From assembly GCA_031290955.1 (NCBI GenBank), contig JAISLJ010000131.1, forward strand, positions 1-10,629: a stretch of DNA of 10,629 bases, in the 5' to 3' direction. The notes under the pieces are model-generated. The model worked only from the letters and a program-made list of their open reading frames with translations. It was not told the origin of the DNA and made no database searches. Origin of the DNA: Zoogloeaceae bacterium (GTDB lineage Bacteria > Pseudomonadota > Gammaproteobacteria > Burkholderiales > Rhodocyclaceae). Below, piece by piece: positions 1 through 6,142 of the stretch (position 1 is its first letter; each line of letters starts with the position of its first letter). Position numbers and translations under genes: made by a program.

Positions 1-1
1 T

Positions 2-253
2 GGCAAGCGTTTCATCTGGGGAGGCCGCTCAGATGTGCGCGCAGTGCTGTACATGGCGGCCTTGGCGGCGAAACGCCACAACCCGGTGGTCAAGGCTTTC
101 GCCGAGCGGCTGAAACAGGTGGGCAAGCCGCCGAAGGTGCTCATCGTGGCTTGCATGAGGAAACTGCTGACCATCATGAACGCCATGCTCAAGCACGGCA
201 CGCCCTGGCAATCCCAAGGCGTGCGACCAGAGGAGGCGCTCTGTCCGGGATGA
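2..253 (+). CDS. IS110-family transposase, C-terminal part (cut by window start)
   Basis: The open frame enters from the left window edge and stops at TGA 251-253, giving 83 visible residues. The segment GKRFIWGGRSDVRAVLYMAA, then HNPVVKAF, then GKPPKVLIVACMRKLLTIMN and TPW is the typical end of the C-terminal Transposase_20 domain of IS110-family (DEDD-type) transposases. These enzymes move their element by site-specific recombination. In characterised members this is guided by an RNA from a non-coding end of the element. The N-terminal RuvC-like catalytic domain and the conserved serine lie outside the window, so I cannot say whether the gene is intact. The real start is upstream; the GTG at 35 is internal. 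I cannot assign it to the IS110 or IS1111 subgroup from this piece. The family call is firm. Confidence 0.9.
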   Translation, partial: GKRFIWGGRSDVRAVLYMAALAAKRHNPVVKAFAERLKQVGKPPKVLIVACMRKLLTIMNAMLKHGTPWQSQGVRPEEALCPG

Positions 254-259
254 GAATTT

Positions 260-333
260 GTCCGCGCGCTGCCGCAAGGTGTGCCGTGGAGGGCGTAGCC
301 CGGAACGGCATCGCCTTGCGGCAGCGCGCGGAC
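260..333. repeat. Large nested palindrome directly behind the IS110 transposase gene
   Basis: Two perfectly complementary 20-bp arms lie at 260-279 and 314-333. The 34-nt interior contains a second stem (TGCCGT 282-287 with ACGGCA 305-310) and a third (GGGC 291-294 with GCCC 298-301 around GTA). The whole can fold into one long stepped hairpin, beginning 6 bp after the transposase stop. No T-run follows, so it is not a standard intrinsic terminator. It could be a REP-like chromosomal palindrome, or a structured part of the IS110 element's non-coding end. The symmetry is seen directly; its role is unknown. Confidence 0.85.
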
Positions 334-516
334 GCACGACAACCCCCTCCCCGATATTCGCGCGTTCCGCGCAGAAAGGAGAACATTCCAGAAGACGATA
401 GCCCGAGAACTTCATCACTGCCCCTGACCGCAAAAAATGCTTGACGGCAAACACGGTTGCTCCCCCCAAGGGGGCGAGGGTAAAAATATGGGCGCGTTCG
501 CGCCGAATGGTGGATG
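334..516. other. Non-coding stretch, possibly the 3' end of the IS110 element
   Basis: I see no credible gene here. Two small hairpins are visible: a C-run and G-run pair around 462-475, and GGCGCG-TT-CGCGCC at 491-504. At 437-460 the sequence reads MLDGKHGC in the same frame as the transposase. This resembles C-terminal tails I associate with IS110-family transposases, which would place the element's end at or beyond about 460. That is a weak inference from memory; element ends and core dinucleotide cannot be fixed from this sequence alone. Confidence 0.3.
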
Positions 517-577
517 TGGATTGCCACGGCCTGCGGCCCTCGCAATGACGAAGGATTGGACGCCTCGCGCTTCCTTC
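517..577 (+). repeat. Dispersed TGGATTGCC...CGCAATGACG repeat, copy 1
   Basis: A 34-bp unit (517-550) begins TGGATTGCCACG and ends CTCGCAATGACG around a small GGCC-TGC-GGCC hairpin. Similarity to the copy at 4525-4587 continues past the unit for about 27 bp more, through GGACGCCTCGCGCTTC. Repeats of this general form (CATTGCGAG...GCAATCCA on the other strand) are familiar as scattered intergenic palindromic elements in many bacterial genomes. Apparent small proteins translated across them are artefacts. Confidence 0.85.
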
Positions 578-758
578 CTTTCCATGTAGGGGCTGCCTCC
601 TGTGACCGCCCTGTGCCATTACAAGCAGGCATTTCATTCTTGCAACCACGGCCCATCTCGTTACACATGCAGAACAGATTACGTGCCCATTGTCATCCAT
701 TCCTTGGATGCCTTGTTATGCCCACATCCCCATTTCAAACTTTCCATCGTCATAATAA

Positions 759-806
759 TCAGTGTTTCTCGAATCCATTTATCGTTACGAATGTCTGTTG
801 CTTCAT
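759..806 (-). pseudogene. Remnant of IS5-family transposase N-terminus (15 codons)
   Basis: ATG at 806-804 is followed by MKQQTFVTINGFEKH and a TGA stop at 761-759. The intact copy at 10464 starts MKQQTFAMVKGFEKHSRK, so the first 15 residues are recognisably the same gene start and the rest is missing or unrecognisable. The ribosome-binding region GAAGGGGAAGG is preserved upstream. It cannot encode a functional transposase. Confidence 0.75.
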
Positions 807-894
807 GGCCTTCCCCTTCTTGAAGAGCTTTTCTCGGATTTTATCATAGTATGATAAAGCGATAACTATGCGGGGGGCTTGTTCAGCGTTTCCT
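762..894 (-). mobile_element. Decayed left end of an IS5-family element
   Basis: Read on the minus strand from 894, this stretch matches the start of the IS5-family element at 10375 for about 133 bp, with roughly four positions in five identical and a 1-bp gap. It contains the terminal motif (AGGAA..C.CTGAACAAG), the GCATAGTT leader, the TTTATCATA palindrome, the GAAGGGGAAG ribosome-binding region, and an ATG at 806-804. The first codons read MKQQTFV.INGFEKH and hit TGA at 761-759, after which similarity is lost. No matching right terminus was found at lower coordinates. This is an inactive fragment left by an old insertion or deletion. Confidence 0.8.
840..858. repeat. Perfect 19-bp palindrome in the IS5 leader
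   Basis: TTTATCATA-G-TATGATAAA is a perfect palindrome in the leader of the decayed element. The intact element has an imperfect version at 10412-10430 (TTTATCATA then TTGCGATAAA). It is AT-rich and sits about 35 bp upstream of the transposase start, so it probably overlaps the transposase promoter and may be a binding site there. Confidence 0.6.
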
Positions 895-968
895 CAAAAA
901 TATCCGGATTTGCTGCGCGATCACGTTCATCCAGGCTGGCGCTTTTCGGAAAGGAGCGTCTCCGGGGC

Positions 969-997
969 TTTGCAGCGTTCCCGGCCTTGGTTATACT
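969..997 (+). promoter_or_regulatory. Probable sigma-70 promoter of oxyR
   Basis: TTTGCA (969-974) lies 17 bp before TATACT (992-997). That is a plausible -35 and -10 pair at ideal spacing, with transcription expected near 1004 and a leader of about 80 nt. The leader can form a 6-bp hairpin, CCCTCG 1019-1024 with CGAGGG 1028-1033. I see no clear match to the ATAG...CTAT OxyR binding pattern, so autoregulation is not shown. Confidence 0.5.
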
Positions 998-1085
998 GTA
1001 GTTGCTTTTGTCATTGACCCCTCGCCGCGAGGGCGGGATTGACGGCTTTTCTTCTACCTTTTTTGACTTCCGGGAGCAGGATTGC

Positions 1086-1997
1086 ATGACCTTGACAGAA
1101 TTACGCTACATCGTCGCCCTGGCGCGGGAACGACATTTTGGGAAGGCCGCCGACCGTTGCCACGTCAGTCAGCCCACCCTCTCTGTTGCCGTGAGCAAGC
1201 TGGAAAAACGCCTTGCCGTTCCCTTGTTCGAGCGCACACACAGCGAGGTGCGCGTCACGCCCATCGGCGAGCGCGTCTGCGAACAGGCGGAAAAAGTATT
1301 GATCGAGGCCCTGAAGGTCGAGGAACTGGCACAGATGGGCAAGAATCCGCTCGTTGGCGTCTTGCGGCTCGGGGTGATCTACACCATCGCTCCCTATCTC
1401 CTGCCCCAGTTCATCGCCACCTTGCACCAGCGCGCGCCGCAGATGCCGCTCTATCTCCAGGAGAATTTCACGCACCGGCTCGCGGAAAACCTGAAGAGCG
1501 GCGATCTCGATGCCGCCATCGTCGCCGCGCCTTTCGAGGAATCCGGCATCGTCACGCGGGCGCTTTACGATGAACCCTTCCAGGTTGCCATTCCCGCCCA
1601 GCATACCCTCGCCCAGGAGGCGGAAATCGACCGGGACATGCTTGATCCCAGCCAGCTTCTGCTGCTCGGCGAAGGGAACTGCTTCCGGGACCAGGTGGTT
1701 TCCGCCTGCCCGCAACTCTCCATTCCCGGAAAGATCGATCAGGTCATGGAAAGCAGCTCGCTGGAGACCATCCGGCACATGGTGGCAAGCGGCATGGGCG
1801 TGGCGATCATCCCTGCCTCGGCGGCGACGGCCTGGCCGGAAAATCCGCTCTTCGTCACCCGGCCCTTCAAGGCGCCGGAGCCGTTTCGCCGCGTGGTGCT
1901 CGCCTGGCGCATCACCTTTCCCCGTCCGCAGGCGATGGAAGTCCTGTACCAGGCCATTTGCCAGTCGCTGCCTTCCGGCACCCGACTGCTTCCGTAA
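1086..1997 (+). CDS. oxyR: OxyR, hydrogen-peroxide-sensing LysR-type regulator
   Basis: A cytoplasmic transcription factor that senses H2O2 by forming an intramolecular disulfide, then activates antioxidant genes such as catalase and alkyl hydroperoxide reductase. The 303-residue length is normal for OxyR. The N-terminus (MTLTELRYIVALARERHFGK) and the SQPTLSVAVSKLE helix-turn-helix at about residues 28-40 are typical of the family. The decisive evidence is the redox loop GEGNCFRDQVVSAC. Its two cysteines fall at residues 199 and 208, the same numbers and spacing as C199 and C208 of E. coli OxyR. It is followed by SSLETIRHMVASGMGVAIIP, also typical of OxyR. I chose ATG 1086 because GGAGCAGG at 1073-1080 precedes it and the LysR N-terminus begins there; in-frame TTG 1002 is too far upstream. 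The gene lies 58 bp upstream of ybgC on the same strand. Confidence 0.95.
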   Translation: MTLTELRYIVALARERHFGKAADRCHVSQPTLSVAVSKLEKRLAVPLFERTHSEVRVTPIGERVCEQAEKVLIEALKVEELAQMGKNPLVGVLRLGVIYTIAPYLLPQFIATLHQRAPQMPLYLQENFTHRLAENLKSGDLDAAIVAAPFEESGIVTRALYDEPFQVAIPAQHTLAQEAEIDRDMLDPSQLLLLGEGNCFRDQVVSACPQLSIPGKIDQVMESSSLETIRHMVASGMGVAIIPASAATAWPENPLFVTRPFKAPEPFRRVVLAWRITFPRPQAMEVLYQAICQSLPSGTRLLP

Positions 1998-2013
1998 CAC
2001 GGGCGCTTGTGGG

Positions 2014-2019
2014 TACAAT
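2014..2019 (+). promoter_or_regulatory. Possible -10 box before ybgC-tolQRA
   Basis: TACAAT in the context GTGGGTACAATGCC stands 36 bp before the ybgC start and just after the oxyR stop. No good -35 hexamer lies 16-18 bp upstream, so this is a weak candidate. The tol operon may instead be read through from oxyR, as no terminator separates them. Confidence 0.3.
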
Positions 2020-2055
2020 GCCGGGGTTTTCCCTGATGCCTTCCCAGCGCGGATC

Positions 2056-2484
2056 ATGAACGAACCCCACAGAACGCCGGACGCCTTCGATTTCCCCGTC
2101 CGTGTCTATTACGAGGACACGGATGCGGCGGGCGTCGTATACTATGCCAATTATTTCCGTTTCTTCGAGCGTTGCCGCACCGAGTGGCTGCGCGCGCTCG
2201 GACAGGAGCAATCCCGGCTCGCGGAGGAACACGGCCTCGCCTTCGTGGTGCGTGGCGCAAGCGCCGAATACCACCGGCCCGCCCGACTGGACGATTCCCT
2301 CATCATCCGGCTCCGGATCGAGGAACTGGGGCGCGCGCGGGTGCGGTTCCGCCAGGAAGCGCTGCGCAACGACGGGGAAATGCTTGTGCGGGGCCATGTG
2401 GAAGTGGTCTGCGTCAATCTTTCCGCCATGAAGGCGGTCGCCATCCCCGGCTGGCTGCGCAAAGAACTGGAGTCCCGATCATGA
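2056..2484 (+). CDS. ybgC: YbgC, Tol-Pal-associated acyl-CoA thioesterase
   Basis: A hotdog-fold thioesterase of the 4HBT family that hydrolyses acyl-CoA thioesters in the cytoplasm. In many proteobacteria it is the first gene of the tol-pal cluster and has been linked to phospholipid metabolism. The 142-residue product carries the family signature VRVYYEDTDAAGVVYYANY at about residues 15-33. Asp23 aligns with the catalytic aspartate of Pseudomonas 4-hydroxybenzoyl-CoA thioesterase. AFVVRGASAEYHRPARLDD at 62-80 and VEVVCVNLSAMKAVAIP at 115-131 also match the family. The start at ATG 2056 gives the normal length; earlier in-frame sequence overlaps oxyR. Its stop overlaps the tolQ start (ATGA at 2481-2484), so the two are probably translationally coupled. 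Confidence 0.93.
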   Translation: MNEPHRTPDAFDFPVRVYYEDTDAAGVVYYANYFRFFERCRTEWLRALGQEQSRLAEEHGLAFVVRGASAEYHRPARLDDSLIIRLRIEELGRARVRFRQEALRNDGEMLVRGHVEVVCVNLSAMKAVAIPGWLRKELESRS

Positions 2485-3158
2485 ATTTCACGCAGGATCT
2501 ATCCATCCTGGATCTTTTCCTGAACGCAAGCGGCGTCGTGCAGGCCATCATGGCGCTGCTGTTGCTCGTCTCGCTCATTTCCTGGTTCCACATCATCTCG
2601 AAATGGTTCGCGGTGCGTGCCTCGCAGAAGAAGACCGAGCATTTCGAGCGGGAGTTCTGGCAAGGCGGCGACATGAAGCGGCTCTACGATTTCGCGGCCG
2701 CCAACCATCACCAGGCGGGCAGCATGGAGCGCGTGTTCGAGGCGGGTTTCCAGGAATTCAAGCGCATCAAGGCGCTGAAGGATTTCGAGCCGAGCGATGT
2801 CATCGACGCCGCGCGCCGGGCCATGCGCGCCACCCACCAGCGCGAGCAGGACGCGCTCGAAGCGCATCTCTCCTTTCTGGCTTCGGTGGGTTCCGTCTCC
2901 CCCTACATCGGGCTGTTCGGAACAGTCTGGGGCATCATGCACGCTTTCCGCGCCCTGGGGAACGTGGGGCAGGCCACCCTTTCCACGGTCGCCCCCGGCA
3001 TTGCCGAAGCGCTCGTCGCTACTGCCATCGGCCTCTTCGCCGCCATTCCCGCCGTGCTGGCCTACAATCGCTTCTCCCATGACATTGACCGGCTCGCCAT
3101 CCGGCACGAATCCTTCATGGAAGAATTCTCCAACATCCTGCAACGCCAGATGAGGTAA
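2481..3158 (+). CDS. tolQ: TolQ, proton-channel subunit of the Tol-Pal system
   Basis: An inner-membrane MotA/TolQ/ExbB-family protein. With TolR it forms the proton-driven motor that energises TolA and supports outer-membrane constriction at division. The product has 225 residues (E. coli TolQ has 230). Three membrane segments are visible at about 18-40, 132-155 and 170-195, with a large cytoplasmic loop between the first two. GLFGTVWGIMHAF and APGIAEALVATAIGLFAAIP are near-identical to the family. Thr148 and Thr181 match the two channel threonines known in E. coli TolQ (T145, T178). Overlap with ybgC and the three bases to tolR fix it inside the operon. The sequence favours TolQ over the paralogue ExbB, and the neighbours agree. 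Confidence 0.95.
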   Translation: MNFTQDLSILDLFLNASGVVQAIMALLLLVSLISWFHIISKWFAVRASQKKTEHFEREFWQGGDMKRLYDFAAANHHQAGSMERVFEAGFQEFKRIKALKDFEPSDVIDAARRAMRATHQREQDALEAHLSFLASVGSVSPYIGLFGTVWGIMHAFRALGNVGQATLSTVAPGIAEALVATAIGLFAAIPAVLAYNRFSHDIDRLAIRHESFMEEFSNILQRQMR

Positions 3159-3161
3159 GCC

Positions 3162-3557
3162 ATGCGCGCGCGCCGTCTCAAGAACGAGATCAACGTCGTC
3201 CCCTACATTGATGTCATGCTGGTGTTGCTCGTCATCTTCATGGTGACGGCCCCCATGATGCAGACCGGGACGGTCGACCTGCCTTCGGTGGGCGCAGCCA
3301 ACGCGCCGCCGGAAAATCCCTTGCGCGTCGAGGTCACGGCGGAAGGCAGTTTCCGGCTCGGCGACGCGGAAGGATCGCGTCCGGTCGACCGGGAGGCGCT
3401 CATCGCGGCCCTGAAGGCGGAACGGGAGAAGAACCCAAATGTCGCGGTGCTCGTCGCCGGGGACAAATCCGCCCGCTATGAAGCAGTGTTAAAGGCGCTC
3501 GACGAGATCAAGGCGCTCGACTTCCAGCGGGTCGGGCTGGAAACCCTGCGACCATGA
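3162..3557 (+). CDS. tolR: TolR, single-span motor partner of TolQ
   Basis: An ExbD/TolR-family protein with one N-terminal membrane helix and a periplasmic domain; it completes the TolQ-TolR stator complex. The 131-residue product shows NEINVVPYIDVMLVLLVIFM near its start. The membrane helix is at about 14-34, and Asp17 is the family's essential proton-carrying aspartate (D23 in E. coli TolR). The periplasmic part ends with VLVAGDKSARYEAVLKALDE and a final FQRVGLET, as usual in the family. Start ATG 3162 is preceded by TGAGGT, which overlaps the end of tolQ. The end overlaps the tolA start by ATGA at 3554-3557, so all three subunits are likely made in step. Confidence 0.95.
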   Translation: MRARRLKNEINVVPYIDVMLVLLVIFMVTAPMMQTGTVDLPSVGAANAPPENPLRVEVTAEGSFRLGDAEGSRPVDREALIAALKAEREKNPNVAVLVAGDKSARYEAVLKALDEIKALDFQRVGLETLRP

Positions 3558-4282
3558 GAGACCGGGAACGTCCCGAACCTGGCCGGAAGACGGCGCTCGC
3601 GCTGACCCTGCTCGTGCATGCCGGTCTTTTCGCCGCGCTCTTCATCGGCGTGCAGTGGAAGACTGAGGAGGCTGCCGTGCAAGTGGAACTCTGGTCGCCG
3701 ATCACGCAGGAGGCAAGGATCGCGCCGCCACCGCCGCCACCGCTGGAGCGTATTGAGGAACCGCCGCCCCGCAAGCCGAAAATCGTGACGAAGAAGGAAG
3801 AACCCAAGCCTGAAAAACCGAAGCCGGAAAAGCCAAGAACCGAAAGGCCAGAACCCGTAAGAACACCGGAGCGCCAGCCGCCCACCCGCGAACTTGCTCG
3901 CTTGGCCGACGAGGAATTGCGGGATATCCAGCGCGCCAGCCTGGAGGCCGGGCGCACCCGTCTGGAAGCAGAAGCGGAAGAAACGCGCCGCGCCACGGGA
4001 CAACGGTCGGCGCTGGCGAACTGGTCAGGGAAGATATTGGAGAAAGTGCGCGGCAACATTGCCCTGCCGCAGGATATCGAAGGCAATCCGGAAGCGCTTC
4101 TGGAAGTCACCCTGCTGCCCTCCGGGGAAATCCTCGCTGTGCGGATCAAGCGTTCGAGCAACAATGCGGTGCTTGATGCGGCCATCGAACGCGCCTTCTG
4201 GAAATCCTCCCCCCTCCCCAAACCCGACGACCCCTCCATCTTCCGCCGCCAACTGGATGTAACCTACCGGCCCTATTTGTAG
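3554..4282 (+). CDS. tolA: TolA, short form, envelope-spanning Tol protein
   Basis: TolA links the TolQR motor in the inner membrane to TolB and Pal at the outer membrane. The 242-residue product has a membrane helix at about 13-33, a run of seven prolines at 58-64, and a Pro/Lys/Glu-rich linker at 65-110 with a KPEKP repeat. A charged helical, probably coiled-coil segment spans about 111-152, and a C-terminal TonB/TolA-like domain lies at about 155-242 (ALLEVTLLPSGEILAVRIKR...FRRQLDVTYRP). It is much shorter than E. coli TolA (421 residues); the loss is in the helical domain II. In the membrane helix His22 of the SxxxH motif is kept, but the serine position is Thr18. No tolB follows; a repeat island does. 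TolA is preferred over TonB because of the tolQR context. Confidence 0.9.
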   Translation: MRDRERPEPGRKTALALTLLVHAGLFAALFIGVQWKTEEAAVQVELWSPITQEARIAPPPPPPLERIEEPPPRKPKIVTKKEEPKPEKPKPEKPRTERPEPVRTPERQPPTRELARLADEELRDIQRASLEAGRTRLEAEAEETRRATGQRSALANWSGKILEKVRGNIALPQDIEGNPEALLEVTLLPSGEILAVRIKRSSNNAVLDAAIERAFWKSSPLPKPDDPSIFRRQLDVTYRPYL

Positions 4283-4360
4283 GAGCATAGGTGCACTTCC
4301 CGTCCACGCCGCCGCTTGCCTTTCCCTCCGCTCTGTAGGCATCGCACAAATAACCGCCAG

Positions 4361-4395
4361 TGGATTGCCGCGTTGCTTCGCGCCTCGCAATGACG
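4361..4395 (+). repeat. Dispersed TGGATTGCC...CGCAATGACG repeat, copy 2
   Basis: A 35-bp unit opening TGGATTGCCGCG and closing CTCGCAATGACG, about 80 bp downstream of tolA. It is the first of three units in the 4361-4587 island and is in the plus orientation. Its arms ATTGC and GCAAT can pair, so it may form a hairpin in a transcript reading through tolA. Confidence 0.85.
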
Positions 4396-4443
4396 GGGTG
4401 AAGCGTGATCGCAATGGCGAAACGCCCTGAACCTCCAAACCTT

Positions 4444-4478
4444 CGTCATTGCGAGGGCCGCAGGCCCGCGGCAATCCA
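4444..4478 (-). repeat. Dispersed repeat, copy 3, inverted
   Basis: The same unit in reverse: CGTCATTGCGAG (4444-4455) to CGCGGCAATCCA (4467-4478), with a perfect central hairpin GGGCC-GCA-GGCCC at 4455-4467. Being inverted relative to its two neighbours, it can pair with either of them to form a larger stem. Confidence 0.85.
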
Positions 4479-4524
4479 CACGCCGGTTCTTGGCACGAGG
4501 CGTTTCACAGACTGGGCGGGTGCA

Positions 4525-4587
4525 TGGATTGCCGCGTCGCTCTGCTCCTCGCAATGACGAAGGGTTGGACGCCTCGCGCTTCGTTTC
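4525..4587 (+). repeat. Dispersed repeat, copy 4, with extended homology to copy 1
   Basis: The core unit spans 4525-4559, again TGGATTGCCGCG to CTCGCAATGACG. The next 28 bp, AAGGGTTGGACGCCTCGCGC onward, repeat the sequence following copy 1 at 551-577 with few changes. The true repeat is therefore longer than the palindromic core on this side. Confidence 0.85.
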
Positions 4588-4611
4588 GGAGAATGACGTG
4601 TCCTGCCGACA

Positions 4612-4758
4612 TCACGGCGTCACCACCACCGGATCAACCACCAGCGGCGCGGGCTGTTGCACGATGATCGGATCGGGCTGCTGTGGACACCGCTTCTTGC
4701 CAGATACTCCATCCCACAGCAAGTGATCGGAGATCAATCCTCCGTCGAGGCACCCGAA
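4612..4758 (-). pseudogene. Possible C-terminal remnant of a lost minus-strand gene
   Basis: A minus-strand frame is open from an in-frame stop at 4759-4761 down to TGA at 4614-4612, 48 codons with no ATG. Its last 24 codons encode a proline/valine-rich tail (QQPDPIIVQQPAPLVVD, then PVVVTP and stop). Nineteen of those 24 codons end in G or C, as real genes here do. I do not recognise the protein. It could be the truncated end of a gene displaced by the repeats, a very short gene using a rare start, or chance. Confidence 0.3.
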
Positions 4759-4789
4759 TCATCGGATGCTCAATACCCTGAATTGTTCG

Positions 4790-6142
4790 TTACCGAGGTT
4801 TGTAACCATACGGAATGCGATCCCTTGCCGCTGATCCCTGACGCCTCCCCAAGCAGAGGCGCGCTGCGTTTTGGCCGCTGCGGATTGCGCCTTCCAGGGT
4901 GGCTGGGTAGTCGGAAGCGGTGTGGTCGCCGGCGATCCACAAATCTGGCCAGGGAGTGTGTTGCGCCATGCGGATGAGGTTCGGGCGGCAGGAAAAGGTG
5001 GCGCGCTGTTCCTTGAGGAAGCGGTGGGTGGCGGGCGGCGGGCTGTCGGGGAGAATGGCGGCGATTTCCCGGTGCAGGGTTTCGGTCAGGGTTTTTGGTG
5101 TCCAGTTTTCCCAGTCGCCATGACCGGAAAAGATTGCGGCCAGCACGCCGTTGCCACGGTCGACCAGCCATTGCCCAATGCCGCCAGTAAGCGTCATGAG
5201 CGGGCAGGGCAGGGCGGTTGCGCCGGGATAGAACAGGTACAGGGTGGCGATTGGCTCGAAGTCCAGCGCGGGTGGGGCGCATTCGGGCGGCAGCAGGGCG
5301 GCGAGGTGTTGCGGGGCGACGGCGAGGATGATCGCGTCGAAAACCTCTGCGTTGCCATTGGCGGGGATGAGCCGCCAGCCGCCGTCGGCGCGCCGTTTGA
5401 GCGCGCGGACGCGGCAGCCTGTCCGGATGGTGACGCCACGGGCGCGCAGCCAGCGGACGGCGGGATCGGGAAAGACTTCGGAGAGGGAAACACGCGGCAA
5501 GAGCAAATCCGTCGCGCCCGGCAGGGGACTGCCCAGGCTGTCGCGCAGCACATTGGCGAACACCTGCGCCGAAGCCAGTTCCGGCGGCGTGTTGAGCGCG
5601 GCAAGACACAGCGGCGCCCACAGGCGCTGGCTAAGGCGACCGCGCTGCTGGCCTGCGTGCAGCCAGCGGCTAACAGGGACATCCTCCGCCAGCCGAAAGC
5701 CGTGCTTTTGCAGATGTCGCATCCACAGGGCGGCGCGCAGTTTTTCTCTGAAACCCACGCCGCGCGCCGTCAGGAGTCCCCAGGCCAGGTGGAAGGGCGG
5801 CGGCAAGGAGGAGGGGAGCGTGAGGCGAAAACCGTCCGGATCGCGGATTTCGAGCGGCAGGCGATGCAAGACCGCTTCCGGGCGAACGCCCACCCGTTCC
5901 ATGAGGGCGAGCGTTTCCCGGTACGCGCCCAGAAGAAGATGCTGACCATGATCCAGGGTTGCGCCAGAACCCTCCGTTCGCGGAAGCGCCCGCGCCCGCC
6001 CGCCCGGTTGTCGGCCTGCGTCAAAGAGAGTAATCGCAAGGTCGCCGCCCGCAGGGCAATTGCCGTCCGCAGGACTGAGTTCCACGGCGGCGGCGAGTCC
6101 TGCCCAGCCGCCGCCGATGATGGCAATCCTGCACCGGGTCAT
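4790..6142 (-). CDS. hpnE: HpnE, hydroxysqualene dehydroxylase
   Basis: An FAD-dependent amine-oxidase-like enzyme. It reductively removes the hydroxyl of hydroxysqualene, the last of three steps (HpnD, HpnC, HpnE) from farnesyl diphosphate to squalene for hopanoid synthesis. The 450-residue product starts with a dinucleotide-binding fold (IAIIGGGWAGLAAAVEL at about 6-22, then FDAG and GGRAR at 40-51). DHGQHLLLGAYRETLALM at about 64-81 and WAPLCLAALNTPPELASAQV in the middle are characteristic of HpnE. The FAD-binding C-terminal motif WIAGDHTASDYPATLEGAI begins at about 402. The start overlaps the glnD stop (ATGA at 6139-6142), with GCAGGG just upstream as a ribosome-binding site. No hpnC, hpnD or squalene-hopene cyclase gene is in the window. 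A related phytoene-desaturase-like role is less likely. Confidence 0.9.
   Translation of the reverse strand: MTRCRIAIIGGGWAGLAAAVELSPADGNCPAGGDLAITLFDAGRQPGGRARALPRTEGSGATLDHGQHLLLGAYRETLALMERVGVRPEAVLHRLPLEIRDPDGFRLTLPSSLPPPFHLAWGLLTARGVGFREKLRAALWMRHLQKHGFRLAEDVPVSRWLHAGQQRGRLSQRLWAPLCLAALNTPPELASAQVFANVLRDSLGSPLPGATDLLLPRVSLSEVFPDPAVRWLRARGVTIRTGCRVRALKRRADGGWRLIPANGNAEVFDAIILAVAPQHLAALLPPECAPPALDFEPIATLYLFYPGATALPCPLMTLTGGIGQWLVDRGNGVLAAIFSGHGDWENWTPKTLTETLHREIAAILPDSPPPATHRFLKEQRATFSCRPNLIRMAQHTPWPDLWIAGDHTASDYPATLEGAIRSGQNAARLCLGRRQGSAARDRIPYGYKPR

Larger units (their letters stand above)
4283..4789. other. 507-bp gap between convergent tolA and hpnE
   Basis: The gap holds the three repeat units and the possible remnant listed separately. 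I see no tRNA or convincing complete gene. No standard stem plus T-run terminator is evident for either tolA or hpnE, so the palindromic repeats may serve as transcript ends; that is inference. Frames that look open across 4273-4667 translate the repeats themselves and are not genes. Confidence 0.7.

Noticed and set aside
29..700. Long minus-strand open frames (223 and 159 residues) across 29-700
   Set aside because: They run antisense through the IS110 transposase end, the palindrome and a repeat copy, show no known motif, and have no family-like start.
1019..1033. Hairpin CCCTCG-CCG-CGAGGG in the oxyR leader as a terminator or attenuator
   Set aside because: There is no T-run right after it and no leader peptide; a chance stem in GC-rich DNA is enough to explain it.
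1101..2057. 318-residue minus-strand frame opposite oxyR
   Set aside because: Antisense shadow; OxyR with its C199/C208 pair is beyond doubt.
3720..3840. Tandem repeat in tolA (CCGCCA and Lys-Pro-Glu units)
   Set aside because: It simply encodes the proline run and KPEKP linker usual in TolA/TonB-type proteins.
4273..4726. Small open frames across the repeat island (for example 4273-4554 minus, 4449-4667 plus)
   Set aside because: They translate the dispersed repeats and give the RHCEARSNAAIHW / RNDEGLDASRF type of product that is a known annotation artefact.
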